Positions 23,438-37,600 of a stretch of DNA of 64,000 bases are shown piece by piece. Location of the stretch: positions 61,154,379 through 61,218,378 of the forward strand of contig CM054182.1 of assembly GCA_028829895.1 (NCBI GenBank), given 5' to 3'. The notes under the pieces are model-generated. The model was given only the letters and a program-made list of their open reading frames with translations. It was not told the origin of the DNA and did not search any database. This DNA is from Sinotaia quadrata (Eukaryota; Mollusca; Gastropoda; Architaenioglossa; Viviparidae). The translations under genes and the position numbers were made by a program. How positions within the stretch are numbered: the stretch's first letter is position 1; the number at the start of each line of letters is the position of its first letter.

Positions 23438-26400
23438 ATGGCGGATGTTCCTGAAAATGCACCCGAACGTTAGTATTTACAATGAAGCTAACACTTTTTA
23501 ACAGTTAATGACTTTTTTTTTAAAAACAAGTACGCGAATAAACAAAATTAAAAGCGTGCAAATAGTTGTTTTTAAATATAACTTTCTATCGATATATTAA
23601 CTTTAATGCTTGCCTAGGTAGTCTTTAAAAACTTTATTATTTTTCACCCACTTTTAATTTTATCCTAATTGAAATTTACTTAATTTGTAAATAGTAACTT
23701 ACCGTATATAATTATAGTATATATTAAATTACTGTTTTGTTTATAAATACTTTTGCCATTACTGCTACTACTACTTTACTAGTAGTACTACCGCACTAGT
23801 ATAAGTAATAATAGTCTGCTATAATTTAATAAATAATAATAGTAATTTGCATTGGCTGCGTGTATTAGTTCTATTACCAGAAGAACAGAAGTAATAAAGT
23901 TCGAATTAATTTTTGTTTGTATGATACTATTACTAACACATTGTTGGCATTTTGTTGTGTGCACAGTAAGATCTTTAGATAATCTTTAACCAGCGCTTTA
24001 AGTGGTACAGTTTGTGGGATGTTCAATGTTGTGTAATTCTATTTTCCTACTAAAGCACAATCTGGCTTTAAAATCCTGGTGAAACTTAATTTGCAGAGTT
24101 ATAATTATTAAAATCTGCATTGCATTATATTATTACAAATACAATGCATACATTTATGTGTTTACTGCTACCAAACAGTGAAACACACTACAGTTACAAA
24201 CCTTTTGACAGAAGGGATTTTTTTTTTACTCTTTTAATTTAATGAAAAACTAGATATGGTTTATCACATCCAAATTATTCCATTGATAAATAATAGGAAT
24301 CATTTATTTAGGTACTTCTAGACATTTTTTAACTATGAAGATCTGCTGTCTTGATTTCAGTGAAATTATGTTCCTACTAATTCATTACTCAATAATTAAT
24401 ATCATTACTAAAAGTATATATAATGTGTGAATTAGTCTGATTACAGTATTTTGAGAATGAAGCTTACATTCTTAAAATGTGCTTTACTGTCAATTAAAAG
24501 GCCATATAATATTTCAAAAGGTGAAGCAAAATGAGTGATGAGCCACAAACTTTGTTTTCTAACATACAGTTAAACAGTCAAATAAAATAAATGCTATAAT
24601 CTCTGCAAATTTGTATAATTCATAATTTTCTCGATTGTTCACCATTTGAGAAATGTATGGAATAATAAAGTTGGACAATTGAGGTTGAACACAATTTATA
24701 GTAAATTGATCAATTATCTTTGTAGCATTAAATGTGAAACTGTCAAGCAAGTGAAGCAGAAATAACCTAACCCATGACCTGAAAGGTCACCTTCATGCAT
24801 AATTCTCTAAAAATAGTAAAATGGTCAATAATAAACCTAATGAGGAATGTTCTCACTCTGCATCTATTAGATTCAGATAATAAAAATTAAAATTAATATT
24901 TGGGTTTCTATTTGTCTTTATCTCATACTATAGTAAATTGTGTAATTTTATAAAACAGTTAATATAAAAACCTTTGACCTTTGTATATTTTAATTTTGCT
25001 TTTGAAATATTTTGTGGTTGGCACTCATGATAGAAAAAATGCAGTGACAAGACTTTGCAAAGCTTTAAACCAAAAACATTACTTGTTTGATTAGTCCACA
25101 TAATGCCTCATATTATTATCACTGGCAAAACATGCACCTTATTTAGACTTTTCTACACATTTGCACTTCATGTGTTCTTGCGTGAAAATAATGTTTGTGG
25201 TTTGAAGCATTTACACAATTTATTGCTACCTACTCCATATATTATACGGGTTTACTCTGCAATAGATTATTAAAATTTACAACATGAAAAATATAAATGA
25301 AAAATAGTAAAATCTAGTTTTAATATTTATACTAAGTATGCCTAAATTATAACTCTAGCAAGTACACTTAGCTCATTAAAAAATATGAATAATAATATAT
25401 TATTAATAAAAGTGCATTTATTCATTAATATAATTTGATGTTTTCTGTTCAACTCTTTACTCATTAAGAGAGAAAATATAAAAAGAATAAAAAAATTAAA
25501 CCATGTTACCTTGATTTACATAAAAACCATGAAACAGTAAAAATTATTCAAAGTCTATTACATTAAAAGAAAATAAAGTCAGAATAGAATTTGTTTTAAT
25601 TTTATGTTAGTGTAATATTTTGTCATGCAGTTACTAACATAGATAACAAATGTGCTTCTTTTTTTCATTAATGTGATATAACTTTTAATTATCATAATAA
25701 TGGATATTTTATTTGCACCACACATATTTTTTTTGCAAAAAAAGAAAAGATATGTTTGTGATTTTGGGTTGGTAACATATATCAAAATATTGACCAGAAA
25801 ATTGTTTTCCACATATAATTGAATTTTGATCAGTAAAATATATTTACAGTCTTCAAAATTAGGGATATGCAAGTTATTTGTTTAAATTTAAAAAATATCC
25901 TAACATCACTTTCTTCTATTTGAAATATTAATACTTTGCTGCATATCTGTGTGCAGACTGCCCAGGGACATTCAGTTCTCTAGCAGGAAAAGTCAGTACT
26001 TGTGATGGTTGTCCAAACCAATCAGTTTGTTCAACAATGCCAAAAGAGCCTGACCCTGGTAGGTTGATCATTTGTTTGTTGTCTGTTGTCTCACAGATTA
26101 CTGTAAGTTTTAAAATAATTTATTTACTTTTACACCCATCATCTGTTCTGCAACACTAAGACCATACACATTTTCCATGAGATTTTGCTGCCCAGCTCCA
26201 GATTTCACAGCTCATTTTATTTCCGCTAGAAACACTTGAGCTATTAATTATTTTGTAACTTATTGTAAACAATGATAGTATAATACAATGGCAAAATAGT
26301 ATAGTAAATAATTTTAATTGAAAAGTAGTCGAAGGAAGTCTATTTTTTTTTAAATAAAATTTTAATTTTAATTTCTGAAGTAAAAAAAAAAGGTTGAAAC

Positions 26401-28567
26401 ACACACACATATACACACACATGCATGTGTGCCAAAATAGAGTGAATGTACAAATTCATCATATGATTTTAAAATTATTTTCTACAAAGACTATCTATAT
26501 TGGATGTGCATTATGTATTATTCATTGTCAGCATTCTTGTCAGACAGGTACAAAAGATCTTTATCTGAAATATTGCCTCTCCTGAACATTTAGACTTTTA
26601 GATGCCTGGTACCTGGTTTCAAGAGCACAACTTGACATTTGAAAAACTAATATGCACAAAAATAATAAAAGAATCAAAGATGTATTCATGTTCATCATTC
26701 TTGCAAATGCTTAGGTTAGAGTGTATGAGCTGCTTACAGCTAGAAATGTGCATAATTTTTCTCACTTTCTCTTAAAGAGCATGCTATACAGTGACCCAAG
26801 TACTATTAGTATTAGGTAGTGATAAACATAATTCTCCAATTTCCAACTAAACTGTAATAAAATACATGTACTAACAAGACATTTTTTTTGTTGTCATCAC
26901 TTCTCCACCAGTTATTCTACCTGTCCTAGGCAGTTATATTTGTCACACCTTGATGTATCTACATTAACATGAATGTATTTATTTTGAAACCATACATTTT
27001 TTTTGTTGTTGTTCTCAGCCATTCAAGAAATTAATAAGAAATTATCATCAGTGCAACACAAGATTATAGTTCTGTCTGGCAAGGGAGGCGTAGGCAAAAG
27101 CACTTTTACTGCACACCTTGCACATGGTTTAGCATCAGATGAGAAAAGACAGGTAAATAAATTAGTATTGTATCATAAAGTTCTTTTTTTTCTATATCAT
27201 GGAGGAGTTCTGTTTATTTATCATTTTTTTTGTTATTGCTTATTAATTTTTAATTATAGACAGTTGAACTTGATTTTTAATGTTTGGTTTTTAAAGTTAA
27301 ATTTCAGTCATATTGAAACAGGGTGAACATTTCCATCATTTGCTTAAAAGGCGCCAGTTAAAAGTAGAACTTTTTAATTTATTGCTGCTGTTTCTGTGAG
27401 ATTCTGTGATAATCTTGTGAGATTATTTCATTAATCTGAATGGAATATAAAATGTAAGAAAAGATTGAGAGAAGAGTGAACACTGAGTTCATAGTATCAA
27501 CATCGTATCACAAGTGCCATTCTTGGATAAAATAAGAACTAAGTTTATACAGAAATATCTACCAGCTCAGTAAAATCTTCACCCTTTGTAAACCACACTC
27601 ATTTTCATCATTTACATTTTTCTTTTTAAAATTGAACACCTTGTCCTAAGTGGTATTTGTACAGTCATTGACATAGAAGCATCAGTTTCATTATAAAACT
27701 GTGAACATATAAATGCACACATATGCATCATGCATTTTTTTTAAAGAGTATTTAATGTAGAAATATAAATGAACTATTCAGCCAGCTTTTTCTCCGCAGA
27801 CTAACTGGACCATATTTACTTGAAACACTAGCAAACAATTATCTGTACCAGTGGTTCACAAATTGGTGTCCATGGGTGCCATGATAATCTTATGCAATGG
27901 ATGAGAACTTTTGGAATCTGGTTGACCAAAAAATAAAATCTTATTTTGGCTCCACTTATCTTTGTGATAAAATCGAAATACAGATCTTAACTTATAGATG
28001 CCCATCTTGACGATTGCTTAAAAATGGGATTGTCATCATATTCTCCCAACTATACCAAATTGGCTGATGAAATGCAGTACCAACAATCATACTGACTGAA
28101 AACTACATGAATTAATATCTTTTCTTCATTGATTACTTATGCGCACTTATGATTAACTTTTTCATGTTTGGGTTTATTTCTTGTTTATTGACATCCAGAT
28201 ACAAGTAATAATACTTAGAATATTTTTATTTAACCGTAGCTGGCTAATTATAATAAATTAACCTTATTCCTTTCTGTTTTAGCCCTTCACTAAATCCATC
28301 AAATGTTCTAACAATAACTCTTAATACATCTGGTCCTGTTGTGTCCAAAGGAATGGTCTCACATTATATAATTAACATTTCCTATTGAGGTTCAACACAA
28401 ATCAAGTTACATAATGCCTGCTGTCTGATGATCATTAGTGTCCTGGATTGGGCTCATAATTTTTTTACATAACAAACATCCAGCCTTGAAGCTAAAACAA
28501 GATTAATTGTAATCACCGGTCATCTTGACAAAACATAAATATTGCTTAAATTAATATCAGCATAATA

Positions 28568-28605
<38 letters not shown>

Positions 28606-31600
28606 TATAATTATATATATTTAAGAGCAAATTTGCTCCATCACTTTATGTATATTTTACATATAATCTTTTGCATATTATTGAAGTCCAAATACAGAGT
28701 AACCCTTGAATTATTCTTGATGCCCGCCACACTCTTTTGAAAACATGAATGTGCTCTTGGCCACAAAAAGGTTGGGAACAATTGATCTAGACATAAAATG
28801 ACAATTTCAGTTTTTGAAGAATATTATTACATCACAGATTCCTGCCACTAGTTATCTGCCTTCAGTGTTCAAGGTGATGTTTGCACTAACAAATGTTAAA
28901 ATATCAGAAGAACTTTAAAAATAAAAGGCATTTGCTTGTGATAAATTACTGGGACTGCTTACTTACTTTAAAATTTTTTTTTTTACTTTTATGCCAATCT
29001 GAGGCTGTTCAAAGTTTTCTCTATAGATAAGAATTCTAATTCTAGACCCATTAAACATTGCACACATCATTATATAACACGTTTTCCATAGAATTCACAT
29101 ATCTGCAAGATGAAAAGTTACCCAAAAAAAAGTTATTGTCCAGTGATTGTCAGCTACATACACTTTATTTACAAACACTATTTACACTATTTACAAAACA
29201 CTGTCCACTTTTTATTGGCTGCCAAGGTGCTTAGGGAAGCAAGAGTCCTTGCAAAGGTTAATCTGGCAGACATCACAGCCAAATGTGGTCTCCACAGCTC
29301 TGCCAGATTCAGTACAGCGTTTGGCCACTTTGCAGCGCACACAGACTTTCTTTCTTCCTTCAAATTTCACCAGCTTATGTGCACTTACATTGACCTGGGC
29401 CACTGTCAGGCTCTTTCTTTTGGATGCTGCCTTACTTCTGCAAGAAAATCCTGCAATGAGCTGGTCTGAGAGATCCAGGCGGTAGTCCAGCAGGGAGTAG
29501 CGTTTGCTTGGCTTCGCAAAGCACTTCTCGTACAGGATGAAGGCGTTGTTGATGGCTGAGTCAAAGACAAAGCTAAGCAAGTACCTCCAGTACTTCCTGC
29601 ACTTCCTGATTGTGCTGTAGTACCCCCTCATCTGGTCAGCTTTGTCCACTCCCCCCAATGCTCTGGTTGTAGAGCTTGACAACAGCAGTGCAAGGCACAA
29701 CCACTCTGGCGCGAGAGCATCGGTCCCAGCGCTCAACTTGGTCCATCTTGTGTGAGGTGTTGGTGGACAGTATCAGCACATCTCGCTTATCATGCCATAC
29801 TGTTGCAATAAGCTGATCCTTCTGAAAACCTGATGCTCCCCCTGCTTCAGTTTCCTCTTCTGTTTGAAGGCCACAGGTAGTTCCTTCCTGTTCTTGCGCA
29901 CTGTTGATGCTGCGTAGGTCTTCTCGCGCAGTAGATTGTTCAGGAGGGCCACAGAGGAAAAAAAGTTGTCAAAATAGAGGTGATGGTATCTTCCAAGGAA
30001 TGGAGAAGCCAGCTTCATCACCACATCATACCCCAAGCCCTGGTGTGTACCATCTGCTCTCCTTCCACAGTAGACATCAAATTGAAGAAGATAGCCACTC
30101 TCAGATTCACAAGCACACCAAACTTTCATTCCCCACTTCACCGGCTTGACTGGCATGTATTAACGAAGTGTGCTTCTGTCTTTAAAAGAGATCATTGCTT
30201 CATCAATGCTGATGTCTCTGTGGGGCTTGTAAGCTTCTAAAAATTATTTGTTTGTCATGTCTAGAAGAGGCCTGATTTTGAAGAGACGATCAGTGCCTGC
30301 TGAATGAGTGTTGTCTGCAACAAGTAAATATTGCCCAAGCTTCTTAAATCTCTTCAAAGGCATTACTTTGTTAATTCCAGGAACACCTAATCTATCATCA
30401 CCCGACCAATACATTTCTTCTCTTGGCAGGTTATGAATACCTAACAAAATAAGAAGTCCAAAATACACTTTTATCTTGGTGCCGTTGGTTTCTTTCCAAA
30501 GTGGATCGCCATTTTGTTTTTGTACGATCTTCTGACGAGCATACTTGTTTGTTTGATCGGCAATTTTTTGAAACATTTCTTCTTTGAAAAGCTGGTAGAA
30601 GAAATCCAGCTGAGTAGAATTATTATCTAATATAATAGTTGGTCCTGTTTCTGATTTAAAATCGGAAATATTCAGTGCCAAAGTATTACTACTCCAAACA
30701 TGTGCATCTCCACTAACGCCCACCCCCTCCCCCTCTTTGACATCTTCAGAATCATATTCACTCTCCTCCCAGTCAGAAAGATCCAAAGTATGTACACTAC
30801 TAACGCTAATGTCACTATCAGAATCAAAATCAACTTCTCTCATCTCATTATCCTTGATATTAAACCCACTAAACTCCTCGCTGTCACTAGACGATTCAAC
30901 GAACTCCATTTTTTGATATATGCTCGATATATGCTCGCAAAAAACAAAGAAAACTTTAGGAAAAAATTAATGCTGCCACGTGAAAACGCTTCAAAATAGC
31001 GCGGGAATCGTACAAACGTCATGCTTCCTATTAACACCGGAACTCTCACAATTTCTCGAACGATATGAGAAGGAAAGAGCACTGGTTGCTATGGGCGCCG
31101 TTGGGCGTTCTGCCCTACACGATGTACGGACGGCATTGGGCATTCCGCCCGGTAAAGAGTTAACTAATCAAATAATCACTTAATCATTTAGCAAATGGCT
31201 GCCAATCAGAATAATTTAATTAGCAAATCACAGGAACGGGGAAGTAATCAAGAATCCAGATCAGACTCGGTAACAAAAGTTGTAAGTTGTAAAGTAATCA
31301 AAGAACTTCTCTATAAAAGGTTTAAGTCAGACATGACCATTTATTGATCTTTCCCAAAGGTAGTTCAAGAGATGACACCAAGTGAGTTGAATAATTAACC
31401 TGATGATTATTTGTTCAATCTGAGAACAATGTCCATACTGTAGGAGAGAGAGGATATCCAGGCTTATGCTCCGAGCAAGGAATCAAGATTTATTTTTTTT
31501 AAATGGATAATTTTGCATGTGCTAGAACTGTTCCGTAGTTCTTCTCAAGGTTTCTCCAGGGTTGAGACCAGTTAAAGTTATTTGTGCTACATTAGAAGGT

Positions 31601-34600
31601 AATCTTTAACACATCTTCATACAGTGCAAGAAACCTTTTTCATTTTATACATCACAAGAAAAAAAAACAGATGATGAGGTAATGAGAAATATTTCAAATT
31701 TTCTTATGAGAAGTTTGTGTATGCTAGTTACCCATTTGCAACTGTGTCTACTGAAGATGCTAGTTTAGATAGAGTAACTTATCACAATAGGTAGGGCTGG
31801 AAATCAGCAGTAACAAATGTGGTTGTCAAAAGTTGGAATTTGTCACTGGACTTTAAAATAAATGGCAGTATTTTACACCCTGGATTGAATTTTTGCCCCC
31901 ATCTTTCTCATCATCTCCTCTTGACAGAATCTATGGTCTATTTATTTCTTTTATCAGATTTATGACTAAATCTAAATGTTTTATTTTTGTGGTGAAACGT
32001 AGTTGTTTATTATATAAGAGAAAAGCACAATAAATGATTTATAGAAATGTTTGTAATCTTCTCTTATCTCTACATAATTCTTTTGAACATAATTTGGGCT
32101 AAGACAAAAGATGGTCTTGTGGGGGGAAGTAGATCATCATACATTGACAAATTTGTAAGTAAAAGGCAGCCTTTTCATCTGTGCATTATAACTCTAACAT
32201 AAAAGTAACAAGGTCTGATTGATTATGAAAATTTTAGTACAATCTTATAATAACTTTTTTCAAAACTTTGCAAGCCTTGTTATATCTGCTCTTCACCATT
32301 AAAATATGTGCATTAATTGATCTAATTGATCAAAGAAAGTAAGATCTGAATGAGAGATTAACCATAGAGATATACATAATTGATTCAACAATTACTGGTT
32401 GATGAATAAACACAATGCTTTTGATCAGAACAAAATTGTGTTTGTCCAAACAAAAAGACAGAAACTTAAGAGAAAATGAATATTTAAAATTGAATTATAT
32501 TAAATGACATCTTGCCTTTACTTTTAAAGCGATTATTAATGTATTTATTTATTAAAACTGGTACACAACAATAAAAGTTATTAAATTATTACATTGCATT
32601 GTACTAAATACCATAATGTATATAAACCATACACACACACACACACACACACAATCTTGCATTTTTAATTTGAACAATCTTGTGTGTGTATTTATTTAAT
32701 CTATGTAGTTAACTCAAAAATTCAATTGTTTGTTGTTTTTACTTGCTTTTCAAAGCTTTCATTCCTTTTTCAATGATAACAAACATTTACCATTATGAAA
32801 AAAAATTAATGCAGTAGAATTTAGTATTAAAATTTGTAGTGTTTTTTTTTTTTGTTGTTGCTTTTTAAATTAGAATGACAAATATATTTCAATCTGTAAT
32901 GTGAGATTGTTGATATTCTGAGATTTTATTTTTAATAATGCAAGTGTTTCAATTAATTACATTTACACATGAATCTCTACTCAAGTTTTATTTGTGCACT
33001 TTCATAGTTCATTGAATACTTGATTAACTCATGGCTTTAAATAATGACACAAAGCACAATCTCTTGATGTTTACTGACCCACATAACTTATATCAGTAAC
33101 TGATTATTTATCTTTTAAATCTAAAACACCTGGCTTATCTTGATAGATGATATCAATCTCACTCATTACACTCAAGTATGCATTATAGAATGATTACACG
33201 CTCTCTAGATATTGAGTTTTATTGACCAAGTGAAATGCCTGTCTCCACAAGTTTATCTAGTTATTGATTGTTACAACAACAAAAAAAAAAAGGTAAGGAA
33301 TTTTGCTAAGTCACCTAAATAGTTCTTCTGAAGACTGCAAAAGAGATTAGAGAGGCTTTATAACCTTGTTAAGAAATTACCAAAATTGAGTTTTCTTTAA
33401 AACTACAAGAAAAAAATATTATTATTGATGAACAAAATAACTAAACTTTTATTTGGCTTTGTGAAAACAATGCCCCAAACTTGGCCAATTCTTTGTATTC
33501 TACAGATAGTTACTTTATTTCAGTTCAAAATAATAACATTATTAAACAAGGGACATACAGGCTAAAACATATAAGATAAGTAAAAGTTATTAACAAATAG
33601 TGTTGTTTAGTGGCTTAAAATAATGTCAGACTTACAGAATATATTTTTTCTTGGGTATAGTGGAAGGAGGGATAAATGTTGCTTGGTTATAGGGGAAAAA
33701 AATCATCTATCAAGAAAGTTAATATTTGTAATATATGCAACTCTTTTATTTTATTTTTTTTGGTAATAAAAGCAAGAAAGAAAAATAATGTTTAGATACT
33801 TGTAGTTAGACAGGAAATTAGAAAAAATATTAGGTGGGTGGAGAAAAAGTCAATGACAGTCTGCTCAAAGCGAAATGAAAGGGTGGGGCCAGTAGTGTTT
33901 GTCAGGTGAATTGGGGAATGAGAGAACTGAGTAAAAGTGACAAGCACTATACACTACTTAATGGATAAGTGTTTCAAGAGGTTCTGATAATAAATCCCAC
34001 TTATGCCCAGTGGGGTGCTCTAGTAGTGGAGTATACTACTCCTCTTGCAGATTGTGCATTGTGCTCATGACAGACTTTTCCATATCTAAAGCAATGATGC
34101 TATTGATTACCTTCCCAACATTCACTCTGATATTGTAAAGCTAACAATAACTGAGTTAACTGCATGAAGCTTGACTAATTACTAGTAGTAGTACTAGTTC
34201 TGTACCTTTTAGGATGACACTATGTTTTGTATATTTCTCAGCATCTCTAAAATATAATATAGTGTATTTTCTCATTGTATGTCAAATGATTGGTCACTTA
34301 TTTATTACTGTATTTTGCATTTCATTATGTGGACTGTCTGAATTTTTTTCCCCTTAGTAACATAGGACTAAAAGGATTTTTTAACTTTATTTACATGTGC
34401 ATGCACACAACACAGAGTTAATTTTGTTAGAGTACCACTGTTAACCATTAATAATTTGTATTAGCATCTGGTCTCTTGATAATTTTTACAGATTACATGG
34501 AGCTCATGCACACACATATCCATACTGACAAATACAAACACAAACTAAGAGTATTTGCTGAGGAAAAGTATTTGAATATTCAAAATTTAGAATATGCAGC

Positions 34601-37600
34601 CTGGTGACTGGGGCAAACTCCCTCTGGATAACTCCTTCCCATTTTTTTTTTCTGAATCTGTAGATCTGCTGTTTTAATTAATTTACATTTTGTCAGGTAC
34701 CCCTTGAAATCTTTTTGCATGATACCAGTGGAAAGCCTACTATACTTTGGGAAAGATTGATATTTGTTTTGATTGCAGTCCTAAGGAGTATGAACATTAA
34801 CCATTATCCATAGGTCCTTCACAATATAATTTTTCATGTTCTTAAGTATTATATTTCATAGTAGTGTCCCTAGACAAACCTAATGCATGCTATTTGTGCT
34901 ATTGCTTTTATGGCTTATTTTTTAACTCCTTCACAGATTGGTGTTTTGGATGTGGACATTTGTGGCCCGTCTATTCCCACCATCATGGGTGTGGCAGGGG
35001 AGCAAGTTAGTTTTTTCTTTAATGTCTGTGTGCATGGAGATGTTAGGTATAATGTGTATTTCATTAACTGAACAAATTTAAAGTTTATTATAATATAGTA
35101 AGGCATTCTGATTAAGTTATGCTAGTATTTATATCAGGGGTGCCCAGAGTTTTAAAGAGATGATGGCTCCACAAAAATTTGCTTTGCTAGTTTTTAGCAG
35201 ATTTCGTTCAGTCTTGTGTATCCCCACTATATGCTATATTGTTATTCAAATGAAAGTGAAATCATCAAATTCCACTTTTTTGGACTCAGAGTATACTATA
35301 GTCTATACTCCATGTTTTGAGATTTTCTAGCAGCTACTAATAGGAACCAAAAATAAGGAATTTTTTCCCCATATACTACCTCCATTACAAAATTCCTAAA
35401 ATATAGAAACATTCAAAATTGTGACAGAGTGTCTTTATGTGTGTTCTAATTAGAGAAATTTTATTCTTTTGTTGTGTTCTTTTAAATAAATATTACAAAT
35501 ACAAAGAGTAAAAACAGCCCAGCTACTGAATATAATAACCATTAAAAATAATGGCACAACACTTTATTGGAAACTGATGAAGAACTTATGCTAAAAAGTG
35601 AAAGTATCATTTGATTGATATTTTTTCTTAATTTTAATTTTTCACTTAGTTCCTTCTCTGATTGTGTCCAAGATATTTGAGTGCCACACTATTCATATCT
35701 TTGTGCATGTGTGCGTTTGTGAATTAGTTAGATATATTTTGTGCCATTCTTACCAATTCTTGTACTTTATATAGGTTCATCAAAGTGCATCTGGATGGTC
35801 CCCTATTGTGAGTTCATAATTTCATTCTTTAAATCTTTTAGCACTATATAGATTTTAACATTTCAATATTTCTCTTCTACAGGTATTTAAGTCACTATTA
35901 AATTGAAAGGGAATCATTTAATGAGACTACTATTTGTTCAGTATTTCTTATGATGCCTTACCTATAATTGCTTAAAATTTCAGCAACTTTTCTTGTTTAT
36001 ATTCTTTTCTTCTCTCAGTTATGTGTTTTCTGTGTTTGCTTTGTGTATGTGGCTTTTTGCATTTTTCCTTGGGTTTCTTGGCATTAAAAAAAATCTTTTG
36101 CATTTAATAGTACCAACCCTTTTTTTGTTGTTGTTGTTTCTTTCTTTTTTTTTTTTTTTAGTTGGCAAGACCTACTTTCAAGACACTGTTTGAATTAATT
36201 TATTGAGATCAATATAGAATCACTCTAACCATCAAGCCATGAAATATTGATCAGGCCGTGGAGCAGTTGATGCTTGATGATTTACTATAGCCTTTTATCA
36301 TTGTCCAGAATTTTTCTCATCAATATTTTACTGAGAGTACAATGATCTTCCTGTTCCAGGTCCTGTTAGGCAGCACAGAGAGTTTTTGAGTTTGAAATAT
36401 TGAGAGAGTCAGTGTTTGGTGTGTGCACACCTATCCACATACAATGGAAACCATTCGTTTCCCTATAATTGTTTTAAAACAAAATTAAATTAATAATGCA
36501 TTTTGAAGCTAAAGCAGCGTTTGAAAGGGTTCTGATAACTGATATGTCATTTTGTGTCAAATATGAGATATATATATATATGTATATATATTCTTACTTT
36601 TAACAGCTAGGCTGTTTTAGTTCAGTTGACTTTTTAAACCATTTTCTTATGAAATACAGGTTACACAAATTCAAGATTTGGTTCAACATAAATCTCACTT
36701 CTTTGTCAAAGTAAAATATATATATATATATATATATACTACAAAATTAAAACCACTCTAAAGAAATAACAGTGAAGCAAGAATTCACTCAGCTTTGTGC
36801 CCCTCATATGACATCACATGCAAGAGATCAGACTCTAGAGTTTCTTCAAGATCATGTGATTCAAGCATTTTCAAGCTGTCAAACAAAAATGGCCAGAATA
36901 GCTGGTTTCTTTTAAGTTTTTAATAGGTACAGATATTTTTTAAAGGGGTTTAATCAGTTGTTTTTTTAATTGGTTATAGGATTTAATATAAAATGGATTG
37001 ATAAGAGTTTTAAGAAAACAGTACTTACACTTTAAGATTGTACCAGTATGTTGATATAATGTGTACTGTTTTTGTCACTTTATACAAGTACATAACTGCA
37101 ATGGACTTCAGGTTAAGGTTAAAATTCAGGTTAAATGAACATTTTAAAAATATTGTACTTTTGTTTAAGTAAATTTGTTCCTGTGAAGCTTTAGTAAAAC
37201 TTTAAAATCTTGTAACCTGATAGCAAAAGTAAGCTATACTCATCCTTGCAATGATTAATTCAGATTATCAGTGTTGCACTGTTTTATTTATTACATTTAT
37301 TTAATGTTTTAAATTCTTTTAGTGGATTTTGATTATACTGATTTCTGATTTACTTTATATAGGTGTATGACTCACTTTTGTTGTGCCCTTTATCTTTTTC
37401 TTGATTGCCAGTATGTTAGTGACAATCTGGCAGTTATGTCAGTTGGTTTCCTCTTGAAAGGACCAGAAGATGCAGTGATATGGAGAGGACCTAGAAAAAA
37501 TGGTGAGTTGCAACTTTTTAGAACCAAATTCAATTACATCAATGTGGAGGTGGGGGGAAGGTGTACTGTTAGTAGGTCATCAACTTCTTAATGTGCACTG

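Noticed and set aside
23755..23830. Palindromic TACTAGTAGTA cluster as a regulatory site
   Set aside because: The inverted words are short and embedded in simple TAC/TAA-rich sequence, so they are expected by composition.
29110..29485. Two plus-strand open frames over the piggyBac remnant
   Set aside because: They are antisense shadows of the transposase C-terminus, whose zinc-binding Cys pattern is on the minus strand.
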